From Salinicoccus hispanicus (GTDB lineage: Bacteria; Bacillota; Bacilli; Staphylococcales; Salinicoccaceae): a stretch of DNA of 64,000 bases. Both the position numbers and the translations under genes were made by a program. The notes beneath the pieces were generated by a model that saw only the letters and a list, made by a program, of their open reading frames with translations, searched no databases and was not told where the DNA came from. Shown here one piece after another: positions 34,731-44,796 of this stretch (positions are counted from its first letter, which is position 1; each line of letters opens with the position of its first letter). The stretch covers positions 416,328-480,327 of the forward strand of contig NZ_WUUK01000003.1 in the NCBI RefSeq assembly GCF_009831115.1, given 5' to 3'.

Positions 34731-35270
34731 TTACTGGTAGAGCTCAGGCTTCAATAGTCCGATATACGGCAGGTTACGATATTTTTCATCGAAATCCAGT
34801 CCGTATCCGACAACGAAACCATCAGGTATTTCCGTTCCTATATACTTTACATCAACTTCAAGCTCTCTGTTTATCGGCTTATCCAGCAGCGTCACTATCT
34901 CAAGCGAAGCTGCATTTCTGTATTCGATCAGATCAATGATCGAGTTCAATGTTGTGCCGGTCTCTATGATGTCTTCCACTACAAGCACATGACGCCCATC
35001 CACTGAGGTGGAAAGATCTTTCAGAATTTTTACTTCACCGGAAGATTTTGTTCCGACATAGCTTGAAACATCCATGAAATCTATCTCCAGATGCGTATCT
35101 ATGTACTTGATCAGGTCTCCCATGAACATGATGGAACCTTTCAGGAGGCCGACCAGTATTGGCGTCTTCCCTTCATAGTCTTCAGTGATTTTCTTGCCGA
35201 GCCGTTCTGCTATGTTCTGAATTTCTTCTTCAGACAGCACAATCTCGCTAATATCATTTCTCAGGCTCAT
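34731..35270 (-). CDS. hpt: Hpt, hypoxanthine-guanine phosphoribosyltransferase
   Basis: A 179-residue purine salvage enzyme using PRPP. The PRPP-binding motif is VLVVEDIIETGTTL, and the flexible-loop and purine-binding regions (ISSYVGTKS-like SSYVGTKSSGE, and GFVVGYGLDFDEKYRNLP) are typical. Start at 35270, with GGAG before it, is chosen; the frame also opens six codons earlier inside tilS. It overlaps tilS by 17 bp. Confidence 0.96.
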   Translation of the reverse strand: MSLRNDISEIVLSEEEIQNIAERLGKKITEDYEGKTPILVGLLKGSIMFMGDLIKYIDTHLEIDFMDVSSYVGTKSSGEVKILKDLSTSVDGRHVLVVEDIIETGTTLNSIIDLIEYRNAASLEIVTLLDKPINRELEVDVKYIGTEIPDGFVVGYGLDFDEKYRNLPYIGLLKPELYQ

Positions 35271-36507
35271 TCGTAAACTCCTTTTCAATAATTAATCGAC
35301 GGTTCTTTTCCTTGCTATCCATTATATTATAAATTTCACCCAGTGCAATAATTTGACGGTTTTTATCCACAACAACAGGCAGCAGTTCACGCTCATCCGC
35401 TGGTATCTTGCTGTCGATGAAAATACGCGACAGCTTCTTTGTACCTGTGCCGGGAATATTCATCCGGTCACCCTCGGTTTTTGTCCGCACCGTCAACGGG
35501 TAGCAGTCTGCATCCATGCGCACTGTAATCGTATAGCCGTTGAAATGGTAGGCACCATCACCATCCACTTTGAGCATCTCCATTTTTTCACCCTTGCCCT
35601 GTTTCTTTAGAACATGACCATATGAAATGACGATTCTCGTTTCACCCATCTCAAAGGATGCATTCGCAATATCGGAGGCGATGGCGTCCAGGACGGCGTC
35701 GATATGACGGCGTCTCGGCGCCTCACCTTGCTGTGCCAGCCAAACCTTTAGAATATATAGCCTGACGATGCGTTTTTCCATATTGAAGGCTTGCCGGTCA
35801 ATGCTTCCTTCGTAATGCGCCAGAAATGCGTTCGCCCGGTCTTTCAATATATCATCGACATCATCCATATCCTGCTGCACACGGAGCAGCTGGCGCGCTT
35901 GGAGGTGCCGACTCTCCCTGATCGGCGGCATAAGCCGATGACGGATGTAATTCCTTGTATAGTCGGTCCGGATATTTGTTTCATCCTCGAAATAGGCGAC
36001 ATCGTGCTTTCTGGCATAGCTCGTTATCTCTCTACGCCCTGCATCAATCATCGGACGGACAATCGTGTATCCCGGCATATGCCTCCGTGCCGGAATCCCC
36101 ATCTTCCCGGGCAGATGGCGTCCCGTAAGCAGAGCATGAAGGATGGTTTCGTACTGGTCATCCAGATGATGTCCGGTAAGCAGCATCGCTGCACCGTGCT
36201 TATCCATCATCTCATCAAAGAAATCGTACCGGGCTTCCCGGGCACTTTCCTGGCTGAACTCACCATGTGGAATATCAAGCACCGCTGTTTCACACAGCCG
36301 GCCATCCCGCTGTGCCATGCCCATGATGTATTTTGCCTCATCGGTCGAAGCCGCCCGCTGCCCATGATTTACATGAAGCAGAATGAGCGTATCATAAGTC
36401 TCTTTATATACCGTGTCCAGCAGGTGGTACAGGACCATGGAATCCACTCCGCCCGAAATTGCGAGCGCAATCTTTTCCTCCCGCTCCCAAGGGGTGAAGA
36501 GTTCCAT
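35254..36507 (-). CDS. tilS: TilS, tRNA-Ile lysidine synthetase
   Basis: A 417-residue N-type ATP pyrophosphatase. P-loop SGGVDSMVL (about residues 18-26), the TGHHLDDQYETI segment and a C-terminal TilS substrate domain. It converts C34 of the CAU anticodon of tRNA-Ile to lysidine, enabling AUA decoding. Essential in relatives. Part of yabR-tilS-hpt-ftsH order. Confidence 0.96.
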   Translation of the reverse strand: MELFTPWEREEKIALAISGGVDSMVLYHLLDTVYKETYDTLILLHVNHGQRAASTDEAKYIMGMAQRDGRLCETAVLDIPHGEFSQESAREARYDFFDEMMDKHGAAMLLTGHHLDDQYETILHALLTGRHLPGKMGIPARRHMPGYTIVRPMIDAGRREITSYARKHDVAYFEDETNIRTDYTRNYIRHRLMPPIRESRHLQARQLLRVQQDMDDVDDILKDRANAFLAHYEGSIDRQAFNMEKRIVRLYILKVWLAQQGEAPRRRHIDAVLDAIASDIANASFEMGETRIVISYGHVLKKQGKGEKMEMLKVDGDGAYHFNGYTITVRMDADCYPLTVRTKTEGDRMNIPGTGTKKLSRIFIDSKIPADERELLPVVVDKNRQIIALGEIYNIMDSKEKNRRLIIEKEFTNEPEK

Positions 36508-36519
36508 ACTACCATCCTT

Positions 36520-36556
36520 CTCAGAAAATAAAATAAGACGATTACTGGAATCGTCT
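36520..36556 (-). terminator. Terminator after yabR
   Basis: AGACGATT (36536-36543) pairs with AATCGTCT (36549-36556) with a 5-nt loop, followed on the minus strand by TATTTTATTTTC. Confidence 0.72.
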
Positions 36557-36566
36557 GTGTGTCTAT

Positions 36567-36947
36567 TTATTTTTTGCCTCGTCCACCACGACGTGATTCG
36601 GCCTGCCTCTTTATTGTTGACATACGATCTTCGCTGTCTTTCAGGAAGCTTGAAAGTTTCTTTTCAAAGTCTTCCGGAGATGGGTCTTTACGTGGTTTCG
36701 GCTTAGGTTTTTGTTCTTTGGCTTTCTTGATGGACAGACTGATCTTGCCGTCATCCCCAACGGTCAGGACCTTGACTTCTACCTCTTCTCCTACACTAAG
36801 GTGCTCATTGATATCCTCTACATACTGATCTGCAACCTCACTGATGTGAACGAGCCCTGTCTTTCCTCCCGGAAGCTCTACAAATGCTCCGAAATTCTTA
36901 ATACCCGTGACTTTCCCTTTTACTTTACTGCCCACTTCGACTGACAT
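36567..36947 (-). CDS. yabR: YabR-type S1-domain RNA-binding protein
   Basis: A 126-residue protein with one S1 OB-fold (residues about 5-75: GSKVKGKVTGIKNFGAFVELPGGKTGLVHISEV), then a basic, charged tail ending RGGRGKK. Similar to B. subtilis YabR / general stress protein 13. It likely binds RNA or ribosomes; no enzymatic role. Sits between divIC and tilS as in staphylococci. Confidence 0.92.
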   Translation of the reverse strand: MSVEVGSKVKGKVTGIKNFGAFVELPGGKTGLVHISEVADQYVEDINEHLSVGEEVEVKVLTVGDDGKISLSIKKAKEQKPKPKPRKDPSPEDFEKKLSSFLKDSEDRMSTIKRQAESRRGGRGKK

Positions 36948-36994
36948 CTTTATATATTATCCTCCCAATTATCATTTAATCTTTTCTTATCATA

Positions 36995-37036
36995 TCATTA
37001 AAAAGAAAAATAATCATTACATATTGTAATGATTAT
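36995..37036 (-). terminator. divIC terminator
   Basis: ATAATCATTACA (37010-37021) pairs with TGTAATGATTAT (37025-37036) and is followed on the minus strand by TTTTCTTTTT. It overlaps the divIC stop codon. Confidence 0.82.
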
Positions 37037-37431
37037 TCCTCGTTTTCATTTTTTTCAGGCTTCTCTTCCTGCTCTTTTGAGTCAGCAAGATTAAACACAA
37101 TCTCCCCTTCTTCAGAGAGGAAGAATTCGCTTCTCGCAATTCGCGTAATATAGTTATCATCGTTCAATTGTTTGATCTGCTGTTCCAGATCTTTCGCTTC
37201 ATCTGCGCGCTCATCCAGTACAACCTGTGCCTGGACCAGTTCTTCATGAAGTAGCTGATTCTGGTTTTTCTGATTAAAAGCAGCAATGAGCAGAATACCC
37301 ACTACTACCAGCAGCATGCTGCCGAACAATAAAGTCCGTTTCTTCGCTGCACGGTTTTCATTCTGTTTAGCCTTCTTTTCCTTTTCGCGCCTGCTAGTGT
37401 AATTATTGATGACCTTGACTACCTTGCTCAC
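37033..37431 (-). CDS. divIC: DivIC-like septum formation initiator
   Basis: A 132-residue bitopic membrane protein: basic cytoplasmic N-terminus (1-32), one TM helix (about 33-52, LLFGSMLLVVVGILLIAAF), then an external coiled coil (55-90). It partners FtsL and DivIB at the division septum. The acidic tail (EQEEKPEKNENEE) is unusual in length. Position between rqcP and yabR is conserved. Confidence 0.93.
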   Translation of the reverse strand: MSKVVKVINNYTSRREKEKKAKQNENRAAKKRTLLFGSMLLVVVGILLIAAFNQKNQNQLLHEELVQAQVVLDERADEAKDLEQQIKQLNDDNYITRIARSEFFLSEEGEIVFNLADSKEQEEKPEKNENEE

Positions 37432-37493
37432 GGCTCAACACCTTCAATCTGTCCGTTGTCTATCTATAAAATACACCATAAGCACGCTGTTTA

Positions 37494-37769
37494 CTAGAGA
37501 AAACTGGTATCCTTTTCAATTTTCTGTTCTTTTATCACTTTGTACATGCGTTCTGCATCTTCCTTGCGGGCATGTGCCTCGAGCTGTACCACTTCAAGCG
37601 TGACGATCTTCCTGCCGAATTCGATCTCCACGATGTCACCGACTGAAAGGTCCGTTCCTGCTTTTGCTGCCCTGTCGTTGACCTTCACACGGCCATCATC
37701 ACTGATCTCCTTGGCCAGCGTCCGTCTTTTGATCACTCTGGACACTTTAAGAAATTTATCAAGTCTCAT
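37494..37769 (-). CDS. rqcP: RqcP (YabO), S4-domain ribosome quality control factor
   Basis: A 91-residue S4 RNA-binding protein. S4 core RLDKFLKVSRVIKRRTLAKEI then GRVKVNDRAAKAG. In B. subtilis RqcP helps RqcH add C-terminal alanine tails to nascent chains on obstructed 50S subunits. It overlaps mazG by 11 bp and is transcribed with it. Confidence 0.94.
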   Translation of the reverse strand: MRLDKFLKVSRVIKRRTLAKEISDDGRVKVNDRAAKAGTDLSVGDIVEIEFGRKIVTLEVVQLEAHARKEDAERMYKVIKEQKIEKDTSFL

Positions 37770-38937
37770 TTTTCCGCCCCCTCTCTTTCAGAATTTCTTC
37801 CAATGGCTTTCCTTCATGGATGGTCTCTTTCATCCATCCCAGTACAATGTCGCCATAGGCTTTTTCATACTTTATCTTTTCCTTCTTGCCTTCTTTCGCC
37901 TTCGCTTCTGACCATACACGATCGAGGTCATCAAGCGACTCCACAGAGGCGTCGCCGAATACATGCGGATGGCGTCTGACGACTTTCGCAGTCACACTGT
38001 CGAGCACATCGAAGAAATCAAAATATCCGTCCTTCTTGCCGATGGCGCTGTGAAGCGCGACCTGCAGAAGAATATCTCCAAGCTCCTCGACGATTCCTTC
38101 GTCATCCTGCTTTTCGATGGCTTCAATCACTTCATACGCCTCTTCAAGGAGATGACGTTCGATTGATTCATGCGTCTGCATCTTGTCCCATGGACACCCA
38201 TTTTCACCGACGAGTGTATCGAATACTTCTGTCATGTAGTGTATGTCTCGCTGTGACATGCGTGCATCTTCTACTTTAGGAATATAGAGGCAGAGCAGGT
38301 TGCTCTGAATGCCCAGATGATCGATTTCATGCAGCGGTCGACTTGCGATCTGTTCATGGTCACTGCCTGCAGCATCGACAATCTTCACCTCGGTTTCAGG
38401 CGGATAGTATTCGAGCAGTGACAGCTTGACCTCTCCGAGACTGTACTGGTCATAGACCTGGGTGACCAGGGTGTGCTGGTGATAGTCAAGATCCCGCACA
38501 TTGAAATTCATGCCGTCCAGCACCTGGAAGCCTTCATTTACAGGCACTCTCACAGCAGCAATGACTGCGTCGATAAAGCTTTGCCCGCCGGATATCGATA
38601 CTTCCAACTCGCCTTTCTGCTGATGTTCGAGCAGCAGCTCGGTCGTCGTTTCATAGAACAGCGGGTGGCCCGGCACCGCATAGAGTACATCTTCATGCTC
38701 CGCCGCCGCGATGAGTCTGTCCACTATCGCATGATACGTGCCTTCAAATGTCTCATGCTGTTCATATACATCATCCAGATTGATCAGTTCGGTGCCATTC
38801 TCTCTCAGAGCCGACACTGCGGGGTGGTCTTCGGTGCGCAGGTATATGCGTCCGGCCTGCTCGAGGCGCCGCCATACACCAAGCGGCATCTGATCCAGAT
38901 CCGAACTTCCAAGCCCGATCACTTCTATACGTTTCAT
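37759..38937 (-). CDS. mazG: YabN-type fusion: tetrapyrrole-methylase-like domain plus MazG pyrophosphohydrolase
   Basis: A 392-residue fusion. The N-terminal domain (about 1-215) resembles the SAM-dependent tetrapyrrole methylase fold (VIGLGSSDLDQMPLG, YAVPGHPLFYETT). The C-terminal domain (about 225-380) is MazG with LVGENGCPWDKMQTHESI, EEAYEVIEAI and EELGDILLQVALH, a nucleoside-triphosphate pyrophosphohydrolase that cleans up noncanonical nucleotides. Starts within mfd's last codons (ATGA overlap). The flippase-like yabM that separates mfd and mazG in relatives is absent. Confidence 0.94.
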   Translation of the reverse strand: MKRIEVIGLGSSDLDQMPLGVWRRLEQAGRIYLRTEDHPAVSALRENGTELINLDDVYEQHETFEGTYHAIVDRLIAAAEHEDVLYAVPGHPLFYETTTELLLEHQQKGELEVSISGGQSFIDAVIAAVRVPVNEGFQVLDGMNFNVRDLDYHQHTLVTQVYDQYSLGEVKLSLLEYYPPETEVKIVDAAGSDHEQIASRPLHEIDHLGIQSNLLCLYIPKVEDARMSQRDIHYMTEVFDTLVGENGCPWDKMQTHESIERHLLEEAYEVIEAIEKQDDEGIVEELGDILLQVALHSAIGKKDGYFDFFDVLDSVTAKVVRRHPHVFGDASVESLDDLDRVWSEAKAKEGKKEKIKYEKAYGDIVLGWMKETIHEGKPLEEILKERGRKNET

Positions 38938-41900
38938 AGCACTTCCTCCATTCTGCTGTTCTGTACCGCTTCAAGAATATCGACAAGCTGATTGACATCC
39001 TTGTTCCGGATTGTGATCAGCATTTCGCCATCCTGTACGGATATCTTCATGATGCGTCCATAGTCCTGTGTATCGTTGAACAGCTTCTCACCATCGATCT
39101 GCCCGGTCGCTTTCCTTGAGACTTGCAGATAGAAGTTGCGGCTGTCCTCTTTGACGTGGTAGATGCCGAACATCAATGCGAAGACTTTGATACGTACGAG
39201 CTGAAGCAGTCGTTCCACTTCGACCGGATATTCTCCGAAACGATCCAGCAGCTCATCCTGTATATCGCGTATGACATCAATCGACTCCGCTTTTCTCAGT
39301 CGTTTGTATATATCGATCTTGGATTGCTCATGTGAAATATAGGATGCAGGTATATAGGCATCCAGTGTAACATCAATCGGTATGTTGACCGGTTCCGGCT
39401 CAGGTTCAAGACCCTGCTTCTCCTTGACTGCCGTCTCGAGCATTTCGGAATAGAGCTCGTAGCCGACCGAGTCGATGAAACCGGACTGGTGCTTGCCGAG
39501 CAGATTGCCGGCACCGCGGATATTGAGATCACGCATCGCAATCTTGAAGCCGCTGCCGAGTTCCGTATATTCCTTGATTGCTTCAAGACGCTTCTCTGCG
39601 ACTTCGGTCAGCACCTTGTCCGGCTGGTGGAAGAGATAGGCATAGCTGATGCGGTTGCTTCGGCCGACACGTCCACGCAGCTGGTACAGCTGGCTCAGTC
39701 CGAAGCGGTCTGCATCCTCGATGATCAGTGTATTCGCATTCGGTACATCAACACCCGTCTCGATGATGGTCGTCGTCACCAGCACATCGTATTCTCCGTT
39801 GACGAAAGCAAGCATCGTCTCCTCGATTTCCTTTTCATTCATCTTGGCATGCATGACGCCCACTTCAGCATCCGGCACCATCGCTTCGACATGGGCTTTT
39901 TTCTGATAGATTGTATCCACCCGGTTGTGCAGATAGAAGACCTGGCCATCACGTGCCAGTTCACGTTCTATTGCCTCACGGACAAAATCACCCTGGTACT
40001 CGAGCACGTAGGTCTGGACCGGGAAGCGGTTTTCAGGCGGCGTTTCGATGACGGATAGATCCCTCACACCGGAGAGGCTCATGTGCAGTGTTCTTGGGAT
40101 CGGTGTCGCCGTCAAGGTCAGCACGTCCACATTCGTCTTCAGCTGCTTGATCTTCTCCTTATGCCTGACCCCGAAGCGCTGCTCCTCATCGACAACCAGC
40201 AAGCCGAGATCCTTGAACTCGAGATCCTTTGCCAGCACCTTGTGTGTACCGACTACGATATCGACGGTCCCCTTTTTCAGACCTTCTTTCGTTTTCTTCA
40301 GCTGACCTGCTGTTCTGAAACGGCTCATCATGTCGACATTGACAGGGAAATCCTCAATCCGTTCGATCAGGCTTTCATAGTGCTGTGCTGCAAGTATGGT
40401 CGTCGGCACGAGAAATGCCACCTGCTTACCATCCTGTACAGCTTTGAAGGCTGCCCGTATGGCCACTTCCGTCTTACCATACCCCACATCACCACAGAGC
40501 AGACGATCCATCGGCTGCAGTGACTCCATATCTTTTTTGATTTCACCGACCGAAGCCACCTGGTCGGGTGTCGGTTCATAAGGGAACCGCTCTTCGAATG
40601 AACTCTGCATATCCGTATCCATCGAAAAGGCAAACCCTTCAGCCTGACTTCTCTCCTGATAGAGTTTTATCAGTTCATCCGCGATTTCATTGACGTTGGC
40701 TTCAACCTTCGCTTTCGTCTTCTTCCAGTCCGTACCGCCAAGCTTATGCATCTTCGGCTGTCCATCATCACTGGAAATATATTTCTGCACGAGGTTCATC
40801 TGATCGACCGGAATATAGAGCTGGTCCGTGCCTTTATACTGCAGCTTCATATAGTCATTGTGGATGCCGCTGATCTCGAGCGTTTCGATGCCGAGGTAGC
40901 GGCCCACCCCATGGTGCACATGGACGATATAGTCGCCAACATTAAGTTCCTGGTATGACTTGATCTTTTCTGCATTCGATATTTTTTTGGCCCGCTTCTT
41001 TTTGCGTGATGTCTTGTTGTACAGTTCCTTGGAACCGAGGACCGCCACTTTCATGAATGGCAGAATAAAACCTTTTGACAAGACACCCTTGGTCAGGACA
41101 ATCCCCGAATCCACCGGAATTTCTTCGATGTAGCTTGGAATCTTCAGATCTTCGAGCAGCTGACGTGTCTTGTCGATCTCATCTTCGTCCCTCAGAACCA
41201 GATTGATCATGTATTCATCATTCAGCATCCTGTTGAGGTTCGAAGCAAGAATATCATATTGACCGTAGTAGACCTCAGTCGGCCGGACTGATATTTTTAC
41301 GATATGACCGATCTCGACCGGCATGCTTTTCGTGAACAGGTTGAAATAGGTGCTGCCTTTGAGTGACAGTAATCGTTCATACTGACCCTCGAGGAAATTG
41401 CCGCCGCCCTTGAACATACGCCCGGCTTCGACCATCGATTCGTAGTAGCTGCTGACCGAATTGAATTCTGACTCGTAGGCCGCCGCCATATTCTTCACTT
41501 CGTCAACAATGACACGGTGGTCATCAGTGATATAGTCGATGATCGAGATGCCACGGTCGGTGAGGAGCCGGCTGTAGTGGACCAGATGATTGAATGTCTG
41601 ATCCGGATGGGTCACCGTATCGTAATATTCGTCCAGTGCCTCCTGGGACGCCTGGTCCAGATGGGTTCTGGTATCCTGATACATCTGTTCAATCCTACTA
41701 AGCAGCCTTTCACGTTCATCCCGTTCGATGATGTATTCGGCATGCGGTTTCATTTGGAAGGCGTCGATATTCTCTATGGAACGCTGGGTTTCAGGATCGA
41801 TCGACCTCAGCGAGTCCACTTCATCATCAAAAAGCTCGATCCGGATCAGCTGCTCGGACATATAGACGTCGATGATATCACCACGCACTGCAAACTCTCC

Positions 41901-42404
41901 GAAGTGCACCGCCTGATTCATCCTTCTATAGCCAAGACTCACCAGGTCTTCGATGAACTGGTCGTATTCGAGTACGCTGCCTACCTCTATCGTCTTTTCA
42001 AAGCTGAGCAGCTTGTCTTTCGGCATCATCGGCTTCAGCAGCGCATGGACCGGTACGACAAATAGCCCTGGCTCATTATGTGCCAGAGCAAAAAGACTGC
42101 TCATCCGCGCTTTCATGAATTCAGGACTCTGTTTGGCATGATTCTCTATCATGATATCCCCAACCGGGAATGTATGGACATTATCCATCATATCCATCAG
42201 TGGAGCGGCCAATTTTTCCATCTGGTGGTTGTTCTGTACAAATAGGACGACCGGCCGTCCTTCAGATTGTACCAGTTCATACAGCAGAGCCGGCTTGAAA
42301 TCATCATTGATTCCAGTGACCATCATGTTCAGTGAATCTTTATGATTGGCAACTTCAAGAAAACGTTCATCATTCTGTATTCTTTTCGAAACTTTATCAT
42401 TCAT
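38934..42404 (-). CDS. mfd: Mfd, transcription-repair coupling factor
   Basis: An 1156-residue SF2 translocase that removes stalled RNA polymerase and recruits UvrA. The N-terminal UvrB-homology region, the RNAP-interaction (CarD-like) domain with [19 protein letters not shown] and the RecG-like helicase motor with [22 protein letters not shown] and [10 protein letters not shown], and the C-terminal TRCF domain are all intact. Overlaps pth by 8 bp and mazG by 4 bp. Confidence 0.98.
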   Translation of the reverse strand: MNDKVSKRIQNDERFLEVANHKDSLNMMVTGINDDFKPALLYELVQSEGRPVVLFVQNNHQMEKLAAPLMDMMDNVHTFPVGDIMIENHAKQSPEFMKARMSSLFALAHNEPGLFVVPVHALLKPMMPKDKLLSFEKTIEVGSVLEYDQFIEDLVSLGYRRMNQAVHFGEFAVRGDIIDVYMSEQLIRIELFDDEVDSLRSIDPETQRSIENIDAFQMKPHAEYIIERDERERLLSRIEQMYQDTRTHLDQASQEALDEYYDTVTHPDQTFNHLVHYSRLLTDRGISIIDYITDDHRVIVDEVKNMAAAYESEFNSVSSYYESMVEAGRMFKGGGNFLEGQYERLLSLKGSTYFNLFTKSMPVEIGHIVKISVRPTEVYYGQYDILASNLNRMLNDEYMINLVLRDEDEIDKTRQLLEDLKIPSYIEEIPVDSGIVLTKGVLSKGFILPFMKVAVLGSKELYNKTSRKKKRAKKISNAEKIKSYQELNVGDYIVHVHHGVGRYLGIETLEISGIHNDYMKLQYKGTDQLYIPVDQMNLVQKYISSDDGQPKMHKLGGTDWKKTKAKVEANVNEIADELIKLYQERSQAEGFAFSMDTDMQSSFEERFPYEPTPDQVASVGEIKKDMESLQPMDRLLCGDVGYGKTEVAIRAAFKAVQDGKQVAFLVPTTILAAQHYESLIERIEDFPVNVDMMSRFRTAGQLKKTKEGLKKGTVDIVVGTHKVLAKDLEFKDLGLLVVDEEQRFGVRHKEKIKQLKTNVDVLTLTATPIPRTLHMSLSGVRDLSVIETPPENRFPVQTYVLEYQGDFVREAIERELARDGQVFYLHNRVDTIYQKKAHVEAMVPDAEVGVMHAKMNEKEIEETMLAFVNGEYDVLVTTTIIETGVDVPNANTLIIEDADRFGLSQLYQLRGRVGRSNRISYAYLFHQPDKVLTEVAEKRLEAIKEYTELGSGFKIAMRDLNIRGAGNLLGKHQSGFIDSVGYELYSEMLETAVKEKQGLEPEPEPVNIPIDVTLDAYIPASYISHEQSKIDIYKRLRKAESIDVIRDIQDELLDRFGEYPVEVERLLQLVRIKVFALMFGIYHVKEDSRNFYLQVSRKATGQIDGEKLFNDTQDYGRIMKISVQDGEMLITIRNKDVNQLVDILEAVQNSRMEEVL

Positions 42405-42969
42405 CTACATCACCGTTATATTCCGTCATCACTTCTTCGAACGGCTCCGTCAGAAACGCAGTCGAGGCTTCGAAAGAACGTGTGACCACTTTTTCAATTA
42501 CAGGCTGTTCGCTTTTGGAAAACCTGCCGAGCACATAACCGGGAATCGAACCTCCGGGCGCCGGGCGGTCTATACCGATCCTTATCCTTTTATACTTCTC
42601 GGTACTCAGGTGCTGGTTGAGCGATTTGATACCGTTATGGCCACCGCCACTCCCCTTTTTCCGTAGACGCAATCTGCCTACAGGAAGGTCCAGATCATCG
42701 TACAGGACAAGGATGTCATCGACGTCGATCTTATAGTAGTCAAGAAGTGGACGTACACCTTCGCCACTGAGATTCATGAAAGTCTGTGGCTTGATGAGCA
42801 TTACTCTTTGGCCTTTATAGTAGCCTACACCGAAAAGACATTTGAATTTTCTGCTGGAGAGCTCGATGCCGAGCGCATCCGCCATATGGTCAATTACCAT
42901 GAAGCCGATATTATGTCTCGTATAATCATACTTTTTCCCTGGATTTCCAAGTCCAATCACACATTTCAT
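42397..42969 (-). CDS. pth: Pth, peptidyl-tRNA hydrolase
   Basis: A 190-residue esterase that releases tRNA from stalled peptidyl-tRNA. It begins KCVIGLGNPGKKYDYTRHNIGF with catalytic His20, and has PQTFMNLSGEGV and DDLDLPVGRLRLR...GHNGI. First in the pth-mfd-mazG-rqcP chain. A terminator (42991-43017) separates it from rplY. Confidence 0.97.
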   Translation of the reverse strand: MKCVIGLGNPGKKYDYTRHNIGFMVIDHMADALGIELSSRKFKCLFGVGYYKGQRVMLIKPQTFMNLSGEGVRPLLDYYKIDVDDILVLYDDLDLPVGRLRLRKKGSGGGHNGIKSLNQHLSTEKYKRIRIGIDRPAPGGSIPGYVLGRFSKSEQPVIEKVVTRSFEASTAFLTEPFEEVMTEYNGDVDE

Positions 42970-42990
42970 TCCATCACCTCATACAACGTT

Positions 42991-43017
42991 AAAAAAGGCG
43001 ATGGGAAATCCACCGCC
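42991..43017 (-). terminator. rplY terminator
   Basis: GGCGATGG (42997-43004) pairs with CCACCGCC (43010-43017) with one G-T pair, followed on the minus strand by a TTTTTT run. It lies 16 bp past the rplY stop. Confidence 0.85.
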
Positions 43018-43032
43018 ATGATCATGCTTATA

Positions 43033-43692
43033 TTACGCTTCGTCTTTGTTATCTTCGTCGGAAGATTCCTCAGATCCTTCTGCTGCTTCTTCAGACTCTT
43101 CAGTTTCAGCGCCTTCAGTTTCTTCGCCCTCTTCAGGCTCTTCTGCCTGAGGTGGAACGACTGAAACGATTGCTTCGTCATCTTCATTCTCGATTGTGAA
43201 GTTGCCTTTGGAACGGATATCGGATACATAGAGTGTATCGCCGATCTGCATTTCTTCAACATTGACCTGGATGGATTCCGGAATGTTATCCGGTGTTGCT
43301 GTAACGGATACCTCGAAGATCGGGTGTTCAATCACGCCGCCTTCTGCTACGCCAGCAGCTTCTCCAACTACTTCTATTGTTACATCCACTGTAACCTCGG
43401 ACTTCATGTTGATTGCTACGAAGTCGATGTGTGTAATCTGGTTTTTAAGAGAATCGAACTGATACTCAGTCACCATTACTTTTACTGCTTTGCCGGAAAC
43501 ATCAAGGTCGATGACACCGTTACGTCCAATTTCACGGATGACTTTGATGAATTCATTTTCGTCTACAGCGACTGGAGTATTATCTACTTCATAGCCGTAT
43601 ACGATTGCAGGGATCTTGCCTGCTGCACGCAGTTCAGTTACTTCTGAACGCTTTGTTTTGCCTTCTCTATTCGTTGAGGCCAATTTTGCCAT
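43033..43692 (-). CDS. rplY: Ribosomal protein L25 / general stress protein Ctc
   Basis: A 219-residue CTC-type L25. N-terminal 5S-rRNA-binding domain (1-90, [20 protein letters not shown]) and a TL5-like C-terminal beta domain (90-180). The last 40 residues are almost all Glu, Asp, Ser and Gly, a long acidic tail. In Bacillus and Staphylococcus, ctc is a classic SigB-dependent stress gene, and a SigB-like promoter is visible upstream (43770-43794). Confidence 0.96.
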   Translation of the reverse strand: MAKLASTNREGKTKRSEVTELRAAGKIPAIVYGYEVDNTPVAVDENEFIKVIREIGRNGVIDLDVSGKAVKVMVTEYQFDSLKNQITHIDFVAINMKSEVTVDVTIEVVGEAAGVAEGGVIEHPIFEVSVTATPDNIPESIQVNVEEMQIGDTLYVSDIRSKGNFTIENEDDEAIVSVVPPQAEEPEEGEETEGAETEESEEAAEGSEESSDEDNKDEA

Positions 43693-43758
43693 GGTATATT
43701 TCCACCTTTCATTTACGGACAGTTTTGCATTACTTCATTTAACACATAGCCATGCATA

Positions 43759-43794
43759 ATAATAGCATACTACCCGTGTGTTTGTAAAAAAAAC
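43759..43794 (-). promoter_or_regulatory. Overlapping SigB-like and SigA-like promoters of rplY (ctc)
   Basis: Minus-strand GTTTTT (43789-43794), 13-bp spacer, GGGTAG (43770-43775), close to SigB consensus GTTTAA-N12-15-GGGTAT. Overlapping it, TTTACA (43783-43788), 18 bp, TATTAT (43759-43764) fits SigA. The same region would allow constitutive and stress-induced expression. Confidence 0.65.
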
Positions 43795-43809
43795 ATGCTG
43801 GAGACCGGA

Positions 43810-44784
43810 TTAATTATCAAATAGTATGCTTACAGACTCCTCTTCATAGACACGGACGATGGCCTGGGCCATAAGCTCGCCTACGGAAAGTTCCACAATT
43901 TTGCTGCTTTTCTTCTCTTCAGGCAGCTGGATGGAGTTCGTCACTACCAGCTCCTTGATGACGGATTCTTCAATTCTGGAAATTGCAGGACCTGACAAGA
44001 CCGCGTGTGTACAGCACGCATAGACTTCCTTCGCCCCTTTATCCAGAAGTGCCTGGGCCGCAAGCTTCATTGTCCCGCCGGTATCGATGATGTCATCAAT
44101 GATGATGGCGGTACGTCCGTCGATTTCACCGACTATGTTCATCACTTCTGCCACATTCGGCTTCGGACGCCGCTTATCGATGATCGCAATCGGTGTCTTC
44201 AGACGATCCGCCATTTTACGTGCACGTGTCACACCGCCATGATCCGGGGAGACGACTACCACTTCATCAAAGTTGAATTCCTTGTTGTCCTGGAAGTAGT
44301 CACTCAGAATCGGCACACCCATAAGATGATCGATTGGAATATCGAAGAAGCCTTGGAGTTGTGGTGCATGGAGGTCGAGGGAGATGACACGGTCCGCACC
44401 TGCTGTTTCAATCAGGTTCGCAACAAGCTTTGCAGTGATCGGTTCGCGTGAGCGGCTCTTCCTATCCTGGCGTGCATAGCCATAATAGGGCATCACGATA
44501 TTGATTGTCGCTGCAGAAGCACGTTTCAGTGCATCTATCATGATCAGTAGCTCCATGAGGTGTTCATTAACCGGCTGGCTTGTCGGCTGGACAACGAATA
44601 CATCGCATCCACGGACACTCTCTTCTATGTTGATCTGAACCTCTTCGTCAGAAAACCGCTTGACCTGGCATTTTCCGAGAGGAATTCCGATATGTTCCGC
44701 GATTTCCCTCGCGAGTGGTTCATTGGCCTGTAGGGAAAAAAGGCGTAGGTTTGAGTTTTTGTACTGATTGCTAGAAGCTAACAT
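43810..44784 (-). CDS. prs: Prs, ribose-phosphate pyrophosphokinase
   Basis: A 324-residue class I PRPP synthase, source of PRPP for hisG, hpt and purine/pyrimidine synthesis in this same region. Contains [17 protein letters not shown], the [12 protein letters not shown] segment with catalytic His, [16 protein letters not shown] and the PRPP loop [12 protein letters not shown]. Twelve bases downstream of glmU, forming glmU-prs. Confidence 0.98.
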   Translation of the reverse strand: MLASSNQYKNSNLRLFSLQANEPLAREIAEHIGIPLGKCQVKRFSDEEVQINIEESVRGCDVFVVQPTSQPVNEHLMELLIMIDALKRASAATINIVMPYYGYARQDRKSRSREPITAKLVANLIETAGADRVISLDLHAPQLQGFFDIPIDHLMGVPILSDYFQDNKEFNFDEVVVVSPDHGGVTRARKMADRLKTPIAIIDKRRPKPNVAEVMNIVGEIDGRTAIIIDDIIDTGGTMKLAAQALLDKGAKEVYACCTHAVLSGPAISRIEESVIKELVVTNSIQLPEEKKSSKIVELSVGELMAQAIVRVYEEESVSILFDN

Positions 44785-44796
44785 GTTCTTCCTCCA

